DNA from: Citrobacter amalonaticus Y19
GTDB lineage: Bacteria; Pseudomonadota; Gammaproteobacteria; Enterobacterales; Enterobacteriaceae
NCBI RefSeq assembly: GCF_000981805.1
Contig: NZ_CP011132.1
Location: 1,302,001 to 1,366,000 of the forward strand
Reading direction: 5' to 3'
Length of the DNA stretch: 64,000 bases
Shown here: positions 51,810 through 60,588 of the stretch, one piece after another
How positions within the stretch are numbered: the stretch's first letter is position 1
Layout of the letters: every line of letters begins with the position of its first letter
The notes under the pieces: model-generated
Seen by the model: only the letters and a program-made list of their open reading frames with translations
Databases searched by the model: none
What the model was told of the DNA's origin: nothing
Translations under genes and position numbers: made by a program

Positions 51810-53297
51810 ATGTCTCGTAATACTGAAGCAACTGACGATGTCAAAACCTGGACCGGCGGCCCTCTGAATTATAAGGAGGGTTTCTTTACCCAACTGCAAA
51901 CGGATGAGCTGGCGAAAGGGATCAACGAAGAGGTAGTCCGCGCCATTTCGGCTAAACGTAATGAACCTGAGTGGATGCTGGCGTTTCGCCTCAATGCCTA
52001 TAAAGCCTGGGTTGAAATGCAGGAGCCGCACTGGCTGAAAGCGCACTATGAGAAGCTGAATTATCAGGACTACAGCTACTATTCCGCGCCTTCGTGTGGG
52101 AATTGTGATGAGACCTGCGCGTCAGAACCGGGGGCGGTACAGCAAACCGGGGCGAATGCTTTTCTCAGTAAAGAGGTGGAGGCTGCCTTTGAACAGCTCG
52201 GGGTGCCGGTACGCGAAGGCCGTGAAGTGGCGGTCGACGCCATTTTTGACTCCGTTTCCGTCGCCACCACCTATCGTGAAAAACTGGCGGAACAGGGGAT
52301 CATATTCTGCTCTTTCGGCGAGGCGATTCACGATCATCCCGATCTGGTTAAACAGTATCTTGGCACCGTCGTCCCCGGCAACGATAACTTTTTCGCCGCA
52401 CTGAATGCGGCGGTCGCCTCTGATGGCACCTTTATCTATGTGCCGAAAGGTGTGCGCTGCCCGATGGAGCTTTCTACCTATTTTCGCATTAACGCCGAGA
52501 AGACCGGACAGTTTGAGCGCACGATCCTGATAGCGGATGAAGGCAGCTATGTGAGCTATATCGAGGGCTGTTCAGCGCCGGTGCGCGACAGCTATCAGCT
52601 CCATGCGGCGGTGGTGGAAGTGATCATCCATAAAGACGCCGAGGTGAAATATTCCACCGTTCAGAACTGGTTCCCTGGCGATAACAACACCGGCGGGATT
52701 CTGAACTTCGTTACCAAACGCGCGCTGTGCGAGGGTGAGAACAGCAAAATGTCGTGGACCCAGTCGGAAACCGGATCGGCAATTACCTGGAAATACCCAA
52801 GCTGTATTCTGCGCGGCGACAACTCCATCGGTGAATTTTATTCGGTGGCGCTGACCAGCGGGCATCAGCAGGCGGATACCGGCACCAAGATGATCCACAT
52901 CGGCAAAAACACCCGCTCGACCATTATCTCGAAGGGGATTTCTGCCGGACACAGCCAGAACAGCTATCGTGGTCTGGTCAAAATCATGCCCACGGCGACC
53001 AACGCCCGTAACTTCACCCAGTGCGACTCAATGCTGATTGGCGCCGACTGCGGGGCGCATACCTTCCCGTATGTCGAATGCCGTAACAACAGCGCGCAGC
53101 TGGAGCACGAAGCAACCACCTCGCGGATTGGTGAAGATCAGCTTTTCTATTGCCTGCAGCGCGGCATCAGCGAAGAGGATGCGATCTCGATGATTGTCAA
53201 CGGCTTCTGTAAGGACGTGTTCTCTGAGTTGCCGCTGGAGTTTGCCGTTGAAGCGCAAAAATTATTAGCCATTAGCCTTGAACACAGCGTCGGTTAA
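51810..53297 (+). CDS. sufB: Fe-S scaffold SufB
   Basis: 495-residue scaffold subunit of SufBC2D on which the nascent cluster forms. The ATG at 51810 (MSRNTEATDDVKTWTGGPLN) gives the E. coli length; the longer frame from 51771 overlaps sufA. Family stretch CSAPVRDSYQLHAAVVEV and the C-terminal beta-helix region FPYVECRNNSAQLEHEATT are intact, including the cysteine needed for sulfur transfer. Confidence 0.98.
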   Translation: MSRNTEATDDVKTWTGGPLNYKEGFFTQLQTDELAKGINEEVVRAISAKRNEPEWMLAFRLNAYKAWVEMQEPHWLKAHYEKLNYQDYSYYSAPSCGNCDETCASEPGAVQQTGANAFLSKEVEAAFEQLGVPVREGREVAVDAIFDSVSVATTYREKLAEQGIIFCSFGEAIHDHPDLVKQYLGTVVPGNDNFFAALNAAVASDGTFIYVPKGVRCPMELSTYFRINAEKTGQFERTILIADEGSYVSYIEGCSAPVRDSYQLHAAVVEVIIHKDAEVKYSTVQNWFPGDNNTGGILNFVTKRALCEGENSKMSWTQSETGSAITWKYPSCILRGDNSIGEFYSVALTSGHQQADTGTKMIHIGKNTRSTIISKGISAGHSQNSYRGLVKIMPTATNARNFTQCDSMLIGADCGAHTFPYVECRNNSAQLEHEATTSRIGEDQLFYCLQRGISEEDAISMIVNGFCKDVFSELPLEFAVEAQKLLAISLEHSVG

Positions 53298-53306
53298 GGA
53301 AGCAAC

Positions 53307-54053
53307 ATGTTAACGATTAAAGATTTACAGGTCAGTGTGGAAGAGAAAGCGATCCTGCGCGGGTTGAGTCTCGAGGTTCGTCCGGGGGAAGTGCATGCCA
53401 TTATGGGACCGAACGGTTCCGGGAAAAGTACGCTCTCTGCGACGCTGGCAGGGCGTGAAGATTACGAAATCACCGGCGGGTCGGTGACGTTTAAAGGGAA
53501 AGACTTGCTCGATCTGGCGCCGGAAGAGAGAGCGGGTGAAGGTATCTTTATGGCCTTCCAGTATCCGGTGGAAATTCCCGGCGTCAGCAACCAGTTTTTC
53601 CTGCAAACGGCGCTCAATGCGGTGCGCACTTATCGCGGCCAGGAATCGCTCGATCGCTTCGATTTTCAGGATCTGATGGAAGAGAAAATCGCGCTGTTGA
53701 AGATGCCGGAAGACCTGTTAACCCGCTCAGTGAACGTCGGCTTTTCCGGCGGCGAGAAGAAGCGCAACGACATTCTGCAAATGGCGGTGCTGGAGCCGGA
53801 ACTGTGTATTCTTGATGAATCGGATTCCGGGCTGGATATTGATGCGTTGAAAGTGGTTGCCGATGGCGTCAACTCACTGCGCGACGGTAAGCGCTCGTTC
53901 ATTATTGTCACCCACTATCAGCGTATCCTTGACTATATCAAACCTGATTTTGTCCACGTCCTGTATCAGGGACGGATTGTGAAGTCTGGCGATTTCACGC
54001 TGGTCAAACAACTGGAGGAGCAGGGATATGGCTGGCTTACCGAACAGCAGTAA
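53307..54053 (+). CDS. sufC: Suf ATPase SufC
   Basis: 248-residue cytoplasmic ABC ATPase that drives conformational change of SufBC2D. Walker A GPNGSGKST (34-42), signature FSGGEKKRNDILQ, Walker B CILDESDSGLD. It overlaps the start of sufD by 26 bp, indicating coupled translation. Confidence 0.98.
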   Translation: MLTIKDLQVSVEEKAILRGLSLEVRPGEVHAIMGPNGSGKSTLSATLAGREDYEITGGSVTFKGKDLLDLAPEERAGEGIFMAFQYPVEIPGVSNQFFLQTALNAVRTYRGQESLDRFDFQDLMEEKIALLKMPEDLLTRSVNVGFSGGEKKRNDILQMAVLEPELCILDESDSGLDIDALKVVADGVNSLRDGKRSFIIVTHYQRILDYIKPDFVHVLYQGRIVKSGDFTLVKQLEEQGYGWLTEQQ

Positions 54054-55299
54054 TGCGCTGCAGCAATGGCATCATCTGTTTGAAGCGCAGGGCGAGACGC
54101 GCTCACATCAGGCGCAACAGCATCTCCAGCAGGTTCTGCGCCTGGGGCTGCCAACGCGCAAGCATGAGAACTGGAAATATACGCCGCTGGAAGGCCTCAC
54201 CAACAGCCTGTTCGTCAGTCGCTATGCCGATGTTACCCCGGCGCAGCGCGACGCGTTAGCGCTCAACGTTGATACGCTGCGACTGGTGTTTGTCGACGGT
54301 CAATTCAGTCCGGCGCTCAGCGACAACCTGGACAACAGCGGCTTTGAGGTGGCGATCAACGATGAGCGCCAGACCCTGCCGACCGCGGTACAGCCGGAGG
54401 TGTTTTTGCATCTCACGGAAAGCCTGGCGCGCGGCGTAACGCATATCCGCGTTAAGCGTAACCAGCGTCCGGCAAAACCATTGCTGCTGATGCACATCAC
54501 CCAGGGCGTATCCGCTGAGGAAGTGAACACGGCGCACTATCGCCATCACCTTGAGCTGGAGGAAGGCGCGGAAGCGACAATTATTGAACATTACGTCAGT
54601 CTGAATGATGCCCGACATTTCACCGGCGCGCGCCTGACCATGAACGTGGCGGCAAACGCGCACCTGCATCACATTAAGCTGGCGTTTGAAAATCCGCTCA
54701 GCCATCACTTCGCCCATAACGATATTTTGCTGGCGGCGGATGCCTCGGCCCACAGCCACAGCTTTCTGCTCGGCGATGCCGTACTGCGTCATAACACCAG
54801 TACCCAACTGAACGGAGAGAACACGACGCTCAGGATCAACAGCCTGGCGATGCCGGTGAAAAATGAGGTCTGCGATACCCGCACCTGGCTTGAGCACAAC
54901 AAAGGCTACTGCAACAGCCGACAACTGCATAAAACCATCGTCAGCGATAAGGGCCGTGCGGTGTTTAACGGGTTGATTAACGTTGCCCAACACGCTGTCA
55001 AAACGGACGGGCAGATGACGAACAACAACCTGCTGCTCGGGAAGCTCGCGGAGGTGGATACCAAACCGCAGCTGGAGATCTACGCCGATGACGTGAAGTG
55101 CAGTCACGGGGCGACGGTAGGGCGCATTGACGATGAGCAGATGTTCTACCTGCGTTCGCGCGGGATAACGCAACGGGATGCGCAGCAGATGATCCTTTAT
55201 GCCTTTGCCGCAGAACTGACGGAAGCGCTGAATGACGAAGCGCTAAAACACCAGGTGCTGGCGCGGATAGGCCAGCGTTTGCCGGGAGGCGTAGCATGA
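54028..55299 (+). CDS. sufD: Fe-S assembly protein SufD
   Basis: 423-residue paralogue of SufB, needed for iron entry into the SufBC2D complex. The C-terminal SufBD core (NNNLLLGKLAEVDTKPQLEI, VKCSHGATVGRIDDEQMFYL) contains the His and Cys associated with the cluster site. Overlaps sufC by 26 bp and sufS by four bases. Confidence 0.98.
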   Translation: MAGLPNSSNALQQWHHLFEAQGETRSHQAQQHLQQVLRLGLPTRKHENWKYTPLEGLTNSLFVSRYADVTPAQRDALALNVDTLRLVFVDGQFSPALSDNLDNSGFEVAINDERQTLPTAVQPEVFLHLTESLARGVTHIRVKRNQRPAKPLLLMHITQGVSAEEVNTAHYRHHLELEEGAEATIIEHYVSLNDARHFTGARLTMNVAANAHLHHIKLAFENPLSHHFAHNDILLAADASAHSHSFLLGDAVLRHNTSTQLNGENTTLRINSLAMPVKNEVCDTRTWLEHNKGYCNSRQLHKTIVSDKGRAVFNGLINVAQHAVKTDGQMTNNNLLLGKLAEVDTKPQLEIYADDVKCSHGATVGRIDDEQMFYLRSRGITQRDAQQMILYAFAAELTEALNDEALKHQVLARIGQRLPGGVA

Positions 55300-56516
55300 C
55301 ATTTCCCATCGACAACGTGCGTGCGGATTTCCCCGTCCTCACGCGTGAAGTGAACGGCCTGCCGCTGGCGTATCTCGACAGCGCCGCCAGCGCGCAGAAA
55401 CCGGCACAGGTGATTGACGCAGAAGCCGAGTTTTATCGTCACGGCTATGCGGCGGTGCACCGGGGGATCCACACCCTCAGCGCCCAGGCGACCGAAAGAA
55501 TGGAAAACGTGCGCAAACTGGCGTCGCTGTTTATTAACGCGCGCTCGGCGGAAGAACTGGTCTTTGTGCGCGGCACGACGGAGGGCATTAACCTGGTCGC
55601 CAACAGTTGGGGGCCAGAGAACGTCCATGCAGGCGATAACATCATCATCAGTGAGATGGAGCACCATGCCAACATTGTGCCCTGGCAGATGCTGTGCGCG
55701 CGGGTGGGGGCAGAACTGCGGGTGATTCCGCTGAACGCCGACGGCACATTGCAACAGGGCGTCCTGCCCACTCTGTTTGATGAGAAAACCCGACTGCTGG
55801 CGATCGCTCACGTCTCTAACGTGCTGGGCACTGAAAACCCGATCGCCGAAATGACCGCGCTGGCGCATCAGCATGGCGCGAAAGTGCTGGTGGACGGTGC
55901 GCAGGCAGTGATGCACCACCCGGTAGACGTTCAGGCGCTGGACTGCGATTTTTACGTCTTCTCGGGCCACAAGCTGTATGGTCCGACCGGCATTGGCGTG
56001 CTCTATGTCAAAGAGGCGCTGTTGCAACAGATGCCGCCATGGGAAGGGGGCGGGTCGATGATCGCCACTGTCAGCCTGACGCAGGGCACCACCTGGGCGA
56101 AAGCGCCGTGGTGCTTCGAAGCGGGGACGCCGAATACCGGCGGGATCATCGGTTTTGGCGCGGCGCTGGAGTATGTTTCAGCGCTGGGGCTGGAGGCAAT
56201 TGGTGAGTACGAACAGAACCTGATGCACTATGCGCTGGAGCAACTGGCGACGGTGCCGGATCTCACGCTGTATGGACCGACTGACCGGCTTGGCGTGATC
56301 GCCTTTAATCTCGGGAAACATCACGCGTATGACGTCGGCAGTTTTCTCGATAATTACGGGATCGCCGTGCGAACCGGACACCACTGCGCAATGCCGCTGA
56401 TGGCTTTTTATCAGGTGCCGGCGATGTGTCGGGCGTCGCTGGCAATGTACAACACCCATGAAGAAGTGGATCGCCTGGTGACAGGTTTGCAACGTATTCA
56501 TCGCTTGCTGGGATAA
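55296..56516 (+). CDS. sufS: Cysteine desulfurase SufS
   Basis: PLP enzyme that takes sulfur from cysteine; also selenocysteine lyase. 406 residues. PLP-binding Lys226 lies in FSGHKLYGPTG, and the persulfide-forming cysteine (Cys364 by family numbering) lies in RTGHHCAMPLM. Starts inside the last codon of sufD (ATGA); sufE follows after 12 bp and accepts the sulfur. Confidence 0.98.
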   Translation: MTFPIDNVRADFPVLTREVNGLPLAYLDSAASAQKPAQVIDAEAEFYRHGYAAVHRGIHTLSAQATERMENVRKLASLFINARSAEELVFVRGTTEGINLVANSWGPENVHAGDNIIISEMEHHANIVPWQMLCARVGAELRVIPLNADGTLQQGVLPTLFDEKTRLLAIAHVSNVLGTENPIAEMTALAHQHGAKVLVDGAQAVMHHPVDVQALDCDFYVFSGHKLYGPTGIGVLYVKEALLQQMPPWEGGGSMIATVSLTQGTTWAKAPWCFEAGTPNTGGIIGFGAALEYVSALGLEAIGEYEQNLMHYALEQLATVPDLTLYGPTDRLGVIAFNLGKHHAYDVGSFLDNYGIAVRTGHHCAMPLMAFYQVPAMCRASLAMYNTHEEVDRLVTGLQRIHRLLG

Positions 56517-56528
56517 CAGGGAGGCACT

Positions 56529-56945
56529 ATGGCCGCGCTGCCGGATAAAGAAAAATTGTTGCGTAATTTTCAGCGTTGCGCTAATTGGGAAGAGAAGTAT
56601 CTGTACATCATTGAACTGGGACAGCGACTGCCGGAGATATCCGCCGCGGACCGCTGTGCTGAAAATACGATTCAGGGATGTCAGAGCCAGGTCTGGATAG
56701 TGATGCGTCAGAATGCGCAAGGCGTTATTGAACTGCAGGGCGACAGTGATGCTGCCATTGTGAAAGGACTGATTGCCGTCGTCTTCATTTTGTATCACCA
56801 GATGACGGCTCAGGACATCGTGAATTTTGATGTGCGGCCGTGGTTCGAACACATGGCGCTCGCGCAGCATCTCACTCCGTCTCGTTCGCAGGGGCTGGAA
56901 GCAATGATTCGCGCGATCCGTACCAAAGCCGCAACTCTTAGCTAA
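56529..56945 (+). CDS. sufE: Sulfur acceptor SufE
   Basis: 138-residue partner that stimulates SufS and carries the persulfide to SufB on Cys51 (ENTIQGCQSQVW). Last gene of the operon. The next gene, ldtE, begins 98 bp downstream. Confidence 0.98.
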   Translation: MAALPDKEKLLRNFQRCANWEEKYLYIIELGQRLPEISAADRCAENTIQGCQSQVWIVMRQNAQGVIELQGDSDAAIVKGLIAVVFILYHQMTAQDIVNFDVRPWFEHMALAQHLTPSRSQGLEAMIRAIRTKAATLS

Positions 56946-57043
56946 ACTCAATAGACAGCTTTCATCCTGTTAGGTAAGGCAGTCTGGCTGTCTTACAGGA
57001 TTATCAGCATTCTGGCTATGCCAGTGAATACAGGAGGTTGGGT

Positions 57044-58039
57044 ATGAAACGCGCGTCTCTTATTACTCTTATGCTTATCGGCGCTTACAGCGCCATACAG
57101 GCCGCCTGGGCGGTGGATTATCCCTTACCGCCAGCGGGCAGTCGTCTTGTTGGGCAGAATCAAACGTACACGGTGCAGGAAGGCGATAAAAACCTTCAGG
57201 CGATAGCCCGTCGTTTTGATACTGCCGCCATGCTCATTCTGGAGGCGAATAATACCATTGCTCCTGTGCCAAAGCCGGGCACCCTGATAACGATCCCGTC
57301 ACAGCTGCTGCTGCCCGATGCGCCGCGTGAAGGCATTATCGTCAATCTGGCTGAACTGCGTCTGTACTACTATCCGCCGGGAGAAAATATCGTCCAGGTA
57401 TACCCGATCGGTATCGGCTTGCAGGGACTGGAAACGCCGGTGATGGAAACCCGCGTGGGGCAGAAAATCCCGAATCCAACCTGGACGCCGACGGCAGGCA
57501 TTCGTAAGCGCTCTCTGGAGCGCGGCATTACGTTGCCGCCGGTGGTCCCCGCCGGACCCAATAACCCGCTGGGGCTCTTTGCACTGCGTCTGGCGCACGG
57601 TAATGGCGAGTATCTCATTCATGGCACCAGTCAGCCTGACAGCGTCGGTCTGCGCGTCAGTTCAGGGTGTATCCGGATGAACGCTCCGGACATCAAAGCG
57701 TTGTTCTCTCAGGTCAGACCGGGAACGCCGGTGAAAGTGATTAACGAGCCGGTGAAATACTCCGTAGAGCCGAACGGTCTGCGCTACGTTGAGGTCCATC
57801 GACCGCTGTCGCCGGAAGAAGAGCAAAACGTGCAGACAATGCCGTATGTGCTGCCAGTTGGGTTCAGCCAGTTTAAGGCGACGAAAGAGGTGGATGACGG
57901 TCTGGTGGAAAAAGCGCTGTATCGCCGGGCGGGGTATCCGGTGACCGTGTCCGCCGGGCAAACGCCGGTTGCTATGGCAGCACCGACTGTTCAGTCAGCG
58001 CAGAACGGTTCAGTACAGGAAGAGACGCAGACACAGTAG
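57044..58039 (+). CDS. ldtE: L,D-transpeptidase LdtE (YnhG)
   Basis: Periplasmic enzyme forming 3-3 (mDAP-mDAP) crosslinks in peptidoglycan. 331 residues from the ATG at 57044, six bases after GGAGG. Order: signal peptide (1-23, ending AWA), LysM domain (about 40-87, YTVQEGDKNLQAIARRF), YkuD catalytic domain (about 96-230) with His193 (LIHGTSQPDS) and Cys209 (RVSSGCIRMNAPD), and a C-terminal tail. Its location next to lpp, whose product is attached to the wall by sister transpeptidases, is conserved in E. coli. Confidence 0.96.
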   Translation: MKRASLITLMLIGAYSAIQAAWAVDYPLPPAGSRLVGQNQTYTVQEGDKNLQAIARRFDTAAMLILEANNTIAPVPKPGTLITIPSQLLLPDAPREGIIVNLAELRLYYYPPGENIVQVYPIGIGLQGLETPVMETRVGQKIPNPTWTPTAGIRKRSLERGITLPPVVPAGPNNPLGLFALRLAHGNGEYLIHGTSQPDSVGLRVSSGCIRMNAPDIKALFSQVRPGTPVKVINEPVKYSVEPNGLRYVEVHRPLSPEEEQNVQTMPYVLPVGFSQFKATKEVDDGLVEKALYRRAGYPVTVSAGQTPVAMAAPTVQSAQNGSVQEETQTQ

Positions 58040-58060
58040 TGGGAAGATAAAACGAGAGGC

Positions 58061-58090
58061 AAAAAAAATGGCGCACAATGTGCGCCATTT
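58061..58090 (-). terminator. Terminator of lpp (shared with ldtE)
   Basis: AATGGCGCAC/GTGCGCCATT stem-loop, with an eight-base T run on the minus strand. Lies between convergent ldtE and lpp. Confidence 0.93.
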
Positions 58091-58107
58091 CTATTACACA
58101 GGTACTA

Positions 58108-58344
58108 TTACTTACGGTATTTAGTAGCCTGGTTGTCCAGACGCTGGTTAGCGCGAGCTGCGTCATCTTTAGCAGCCTGAACGTCGGAACGCATTGCGTT
58201 CACGTCGTTGCTCAGCTGGTCAACTTTAGCGTTCAGAGTCTGAACGTCAGAAGACAGCTGATCGATTTTAGCGTTGCTGGAGCAACCAGCCAGCAGAGTA
58301 GAACCCAGGATTACCGCGCCCAGTACCAGTTTAGTACGATTCAT
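58108..58344 (-). CDS. lpp: Major outer membrane (Braun) lipoprotein Lpp
   Basis: 78-residue prolipoprotein. The lipobox LLAGC gives Cys21 as the lipidated residue; the mature 58 residues form a heptad-repeat trimeric coiled coil (IDQLSSDVQTLNAKVDQLSN), and the C-terminal Lys78 is the peptidoglycan attachment point. Only one copy is present, unlike Salmonella. Convergent with ldtE. Confidence 0.99.
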   Translation of the reverse strand: MNRTKLVLGAVILGSTLLAGCSSNAKIDQLSSDVQTLNAKVDQLSNDVNAMRSDVQAAKDDAARANQRLDNQATKYRK

Positions 58345-58389
58345 TATTAATACCCTCTAGATTGAGTTAATCTCCATGTAGCGTTACAA

Positions 58390-58418
58390 GTATTACACAA
58401 ACTTTTTTATGTTGAGAA
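58390..58418 (-). promoter_or_regulatory. lpp promoter
   Basis: On the minus strand -35 TTCTCA (58413-58418) and -10 TAATAC (58390-58395) with a 17-bp spacer, in an A+T-rich setting and almost identical to the very strong E. coli lpp promoter. The rest of the 308-bp lpp-pykF gap shows no gene. Confidence 0.85.
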
Positions 58419-58599
58419 TATTTTTTTGATGAGAAGGCGCTTATTTTTGATCGTTCGCTCAAAGAAGCATCGAAATGCACAAAAACGGCTAAAAAACTGA
58501 GTGAAAACAGGCTGCTTCCATCGGATTCGTCTTAGATAATCTGTAATTAGATAGCTCAATCCGATTTGCTTTTTTATTAATAGTAGCTATTGGAAAAAT

Positions 58600-58627
58600 A
58601 AAAAAGCGCCGCGAGGGCGCTTTTTTA
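58600..58627 (-). terminator. Intrinsic terminator of pykF
   Basis: AGCGCC/GGCGCT stem flanked by A and T runs, 26 bp after the pykF stop codon on the minus strand. Confidence 0.9.
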
Positions 58628-58652
58628 ATCGAATTAATTCACACGGGAATTA

Positions 58653-60065
58653 TTACAGTACGTGAACAGATGCCGTGTTAGTGGTGCCGCTCGGTACCAG
58701 CGCACCGGAAACCATCACTACAACGTCGCCTTTCTGCGCCAGACCGGTCTGCTGAGCAACCTCTTTCCCCAGACGGTAGAAATCATCGGTAGACGCGATT
58801 TCTTTCACCAGATGCGCCACAACGCCTTTGCTCAGTACCAGCTGACGAGCAGTCACTTCGTTGGTGGTCAGTGCCAGAATGGTGGCATCCGGGAAGTATT
58901 TACGCACTGCGCGAGCAGATTTACCGCCCTGAGTGGCCACGACGATCAGCGGCGCGTCCAGTTTTTCAGCGGTTTCCACTGCGCCGCGGCAGACGGCTTC
59001 GGTGATGCGCAGTTTGCGGCTGTCGTTGTTGAAGTCCAGACGGCTGGTCATCACGCGGTCGGTACGTTCACAGATGGTCGCCATGATGGTGACCGCTTCC
59101 AGCGGATATTTACCTTTTGCAGATTCGCCAGACAGCATAACCGCATCGGTGCCATCAAGGATGGCGTTCGCCACGTCGCCTGCTTCCGCACGCGTCGGAC
59201 GCGGGTTTTTGATCATGGAATCCAGCATCTGCGTAGCCGTGATAACGACTTTACGTGCGCGGATACATTTTTCGATCATCATCTTCTGCGCGAAGATAAC
59301 TTCTTCAACCGGGATTTCAACGCCCAGGTCGCCACGCGCAACCATGATACCGTCAGACGCTTCGAGGATTTCGTCGAAGTTGTTCAGGCCTTCCTGGTTT
59401 TCAATTTTGGAGATGATCTGGATCTTCTCGCCGCCGTGCGCTTTCAGGTGCTCACGGATTTCAACAACGTCAGAGCGCTTACGGATAAAGGAGGCCGCAA
59501 CAAAGTCAACGCCTTGTTCGCAACCAAAAATCAGGTCCTGTTTGTCTTTTTCAGCCAGTGCCGGCAGGGCGATAGAGACGCCAGGCAGGTTAACGCCTTT
59601 GTTTTCGCCGAGGTCACCGTTGTTCAGCACTTTACAGATGACTTTGTTGCCTTCGATTGCGGTGACTTCCATACCGATCAGACCATCGTCGACCAGTACC
59701 GTGTTACCGACAGACAGATCGGTGGTGAAACCTTCGTAGGTGACCGCAACGATTTCGTTGTTACCGACGACGGATTTGTCAGTGGTGAAGGTAAACGTCT
59801 GACCGGCTTTCAGGGAAACGTCGTTGCCGCCTTCCAGTTTAATGGTACGGATTTCCGGACCTTTGGTATCGAGCAGGATAGCGGCTTTCTTGCCGGTTTT
59901 GCTCATCACGTTGCGCAGGTTCTGGATACGCTGACCGTGTTCTGCATAATCACCGTGAGAGAAGTTCAGACGCATGACGTTCATGCCTGCGTCCAGCATT
60001 TTGGTTAACATCTCTTCAGATTCGGTTTTCGGACCGATGGTGCAAACAATTTTCGTCTTTTTCAT
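58653..60065 (-). CDS. pykF: Pyruvate kinase I PykF
   Basis: Fructose-1,6-bisphosphate-activated pyruvate kinase, PEP plus ADP to pyruvate plus ATP. 470 residues, as in E. coli. N-terminal KIVCTIGPKTESEEML, the catalytic IISKIENQEGLNNFDEILE (Lys) and MVARGDLGVEIP (metal ligand) motifs are present. A Cra operator lies about 210 bp upstream. Together with ppsA in this window it forms the opposing PEP/pyruvate pair, both Cra-controlled. Confidence 0.98.
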   Translation of the reverse strand: MKKTKIVCTIGPKTESEEMLTKMLDAGMNVMRLNFSHGDYAEHGQRIQNLRNVMSKTGKKAAILLDTKGPEIRTIKLEGGNDVSLKAGQTFTFTTDKSVVGNNEIVAVTYEGFTTDLSVGNTVLVDDGLIGMEVTAIEGNKVICKVLNNGDLGENKGVNLPGVSIALPALAEKDKQDLIFGCEQGVDFVAASFIRKRSDVVEIREHLKAHGGEKIQIISKIENQEGLNNFDEILEASDGIMVARGDLGVEIPVEEVIFAQKMMIEKCIRARKVVITATQMLDSMIKNPRPTRAEAGDVANAILDGTDAVMLSGESAKGKYPLEAVTIMATICERTDRVMTSRLDFNNDSRKLRITEAVCRGAVETAEKLDAPLIVVATQGGKSARAVRKYFPDATILALTTNEVTARQLVLSKGVVAHLVKEIASTDDFYRLGKEVAQQTGLAQKGDVVVMVSGALVPSGTTNTASVHVL

Positions 60066-60272
60066 GACAGTCTTAGTCTTTAAGTTGAGAAGGATATGGA
60101 AAGCTGGCTACCGGGACGCTCTGCCTGGAAGCTAAACCTGTATTACGAAAGTTGTGATGCCTCGCACTAAGGATAGGTGACATCGATAGAGCGTGCAGAG
60201 GAATGTGTGCTCGTATTTCAGCCCGACAAAAAGGGACGTTTTGTAGTCTCTGAGTATGACAGGTCAATGTGC

Positions 60273-60284
60273 TGAAACCATTCA
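60273..60284 (-). promoter_or_regulatory. Cra (FruR) site of pykF
   Basis: TGAAACCATTCA fits the palindromic Cra consensus; it lies 208-219 bp before the pykF start codon. In E. coli Cra represses pykF. Confidence 0.72.
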
Positions 60285-60516
60285 AGTGACAATTGTCACG
60301 CATTATACGCTGAAATTTACGCAAAAGGAAAATGGAAACAGTGTTTCAGAATACATCCAGGCAGTTACACAACAAATTGTTATTAAACAAGTCGTGTCTG
60401 CCAATTGCGCAAACGCAAAAACCAGGCTGGGTTGCGCAACCAGACTTATTCCTTCGCGTTATAACAAATGACTTTTAAATCATTTCAAATCTAAATTACC
60501 CTGATTACACTCGTTT
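60285..60516. other. Non-coding stretch between the pykF promoter and the metN-like gene
   Basis: No convincing gene. A 71-codon open frame (60256-60471, plus strand) has no ribosome site or recognisable family and overlaps the Cra site. A hairpin-forming sequence around 60420-60445 (AGGCTGGGTTGCGCAACC) is visible but lacks a T tract. Confidence 0.5.
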
Positions 60517-60532
60517 GGACATCCATACTGCT
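60517..60532 (+). promoter_or_regulatory. Putative tandem met boxes (MetJ) upstream of the metN-like gene
   Basis: GGACATCC and ATACTGCT, two adjacent 8-mers each matching AGACGTCT at five of eight positions; flanking 8-mers ACTCGTTT (five) and AAATAGCT (four) extend the array to 60509-60540. Resembles degenerate MetJ operators that act through several tandem boxes. Confidence 0.45.
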
Positions 60533-60588
60533 AAATAGCTGAAAGCGCTGGCAGGATAACAATAAGCAGCAGCGGATACCCAAACGAC

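Noticed and set aside
54256..55173. 305-codon open frame antisense to sufD
   Set aside because: Shadow frame inside an intact operon gene.
58662..60008. 448-codon open frame antisense to pykF
   Set aside because: Antisense shadow; the pykF protein is full length and conserved, and the composition of the opposite frame is typical of an artefact.
60256..60471. 71-codon open frame upstream of the metN-like gene
   Set aside because: Overlaps the pykF Cra site and leader; no ribosome site and no recognisable protein features.
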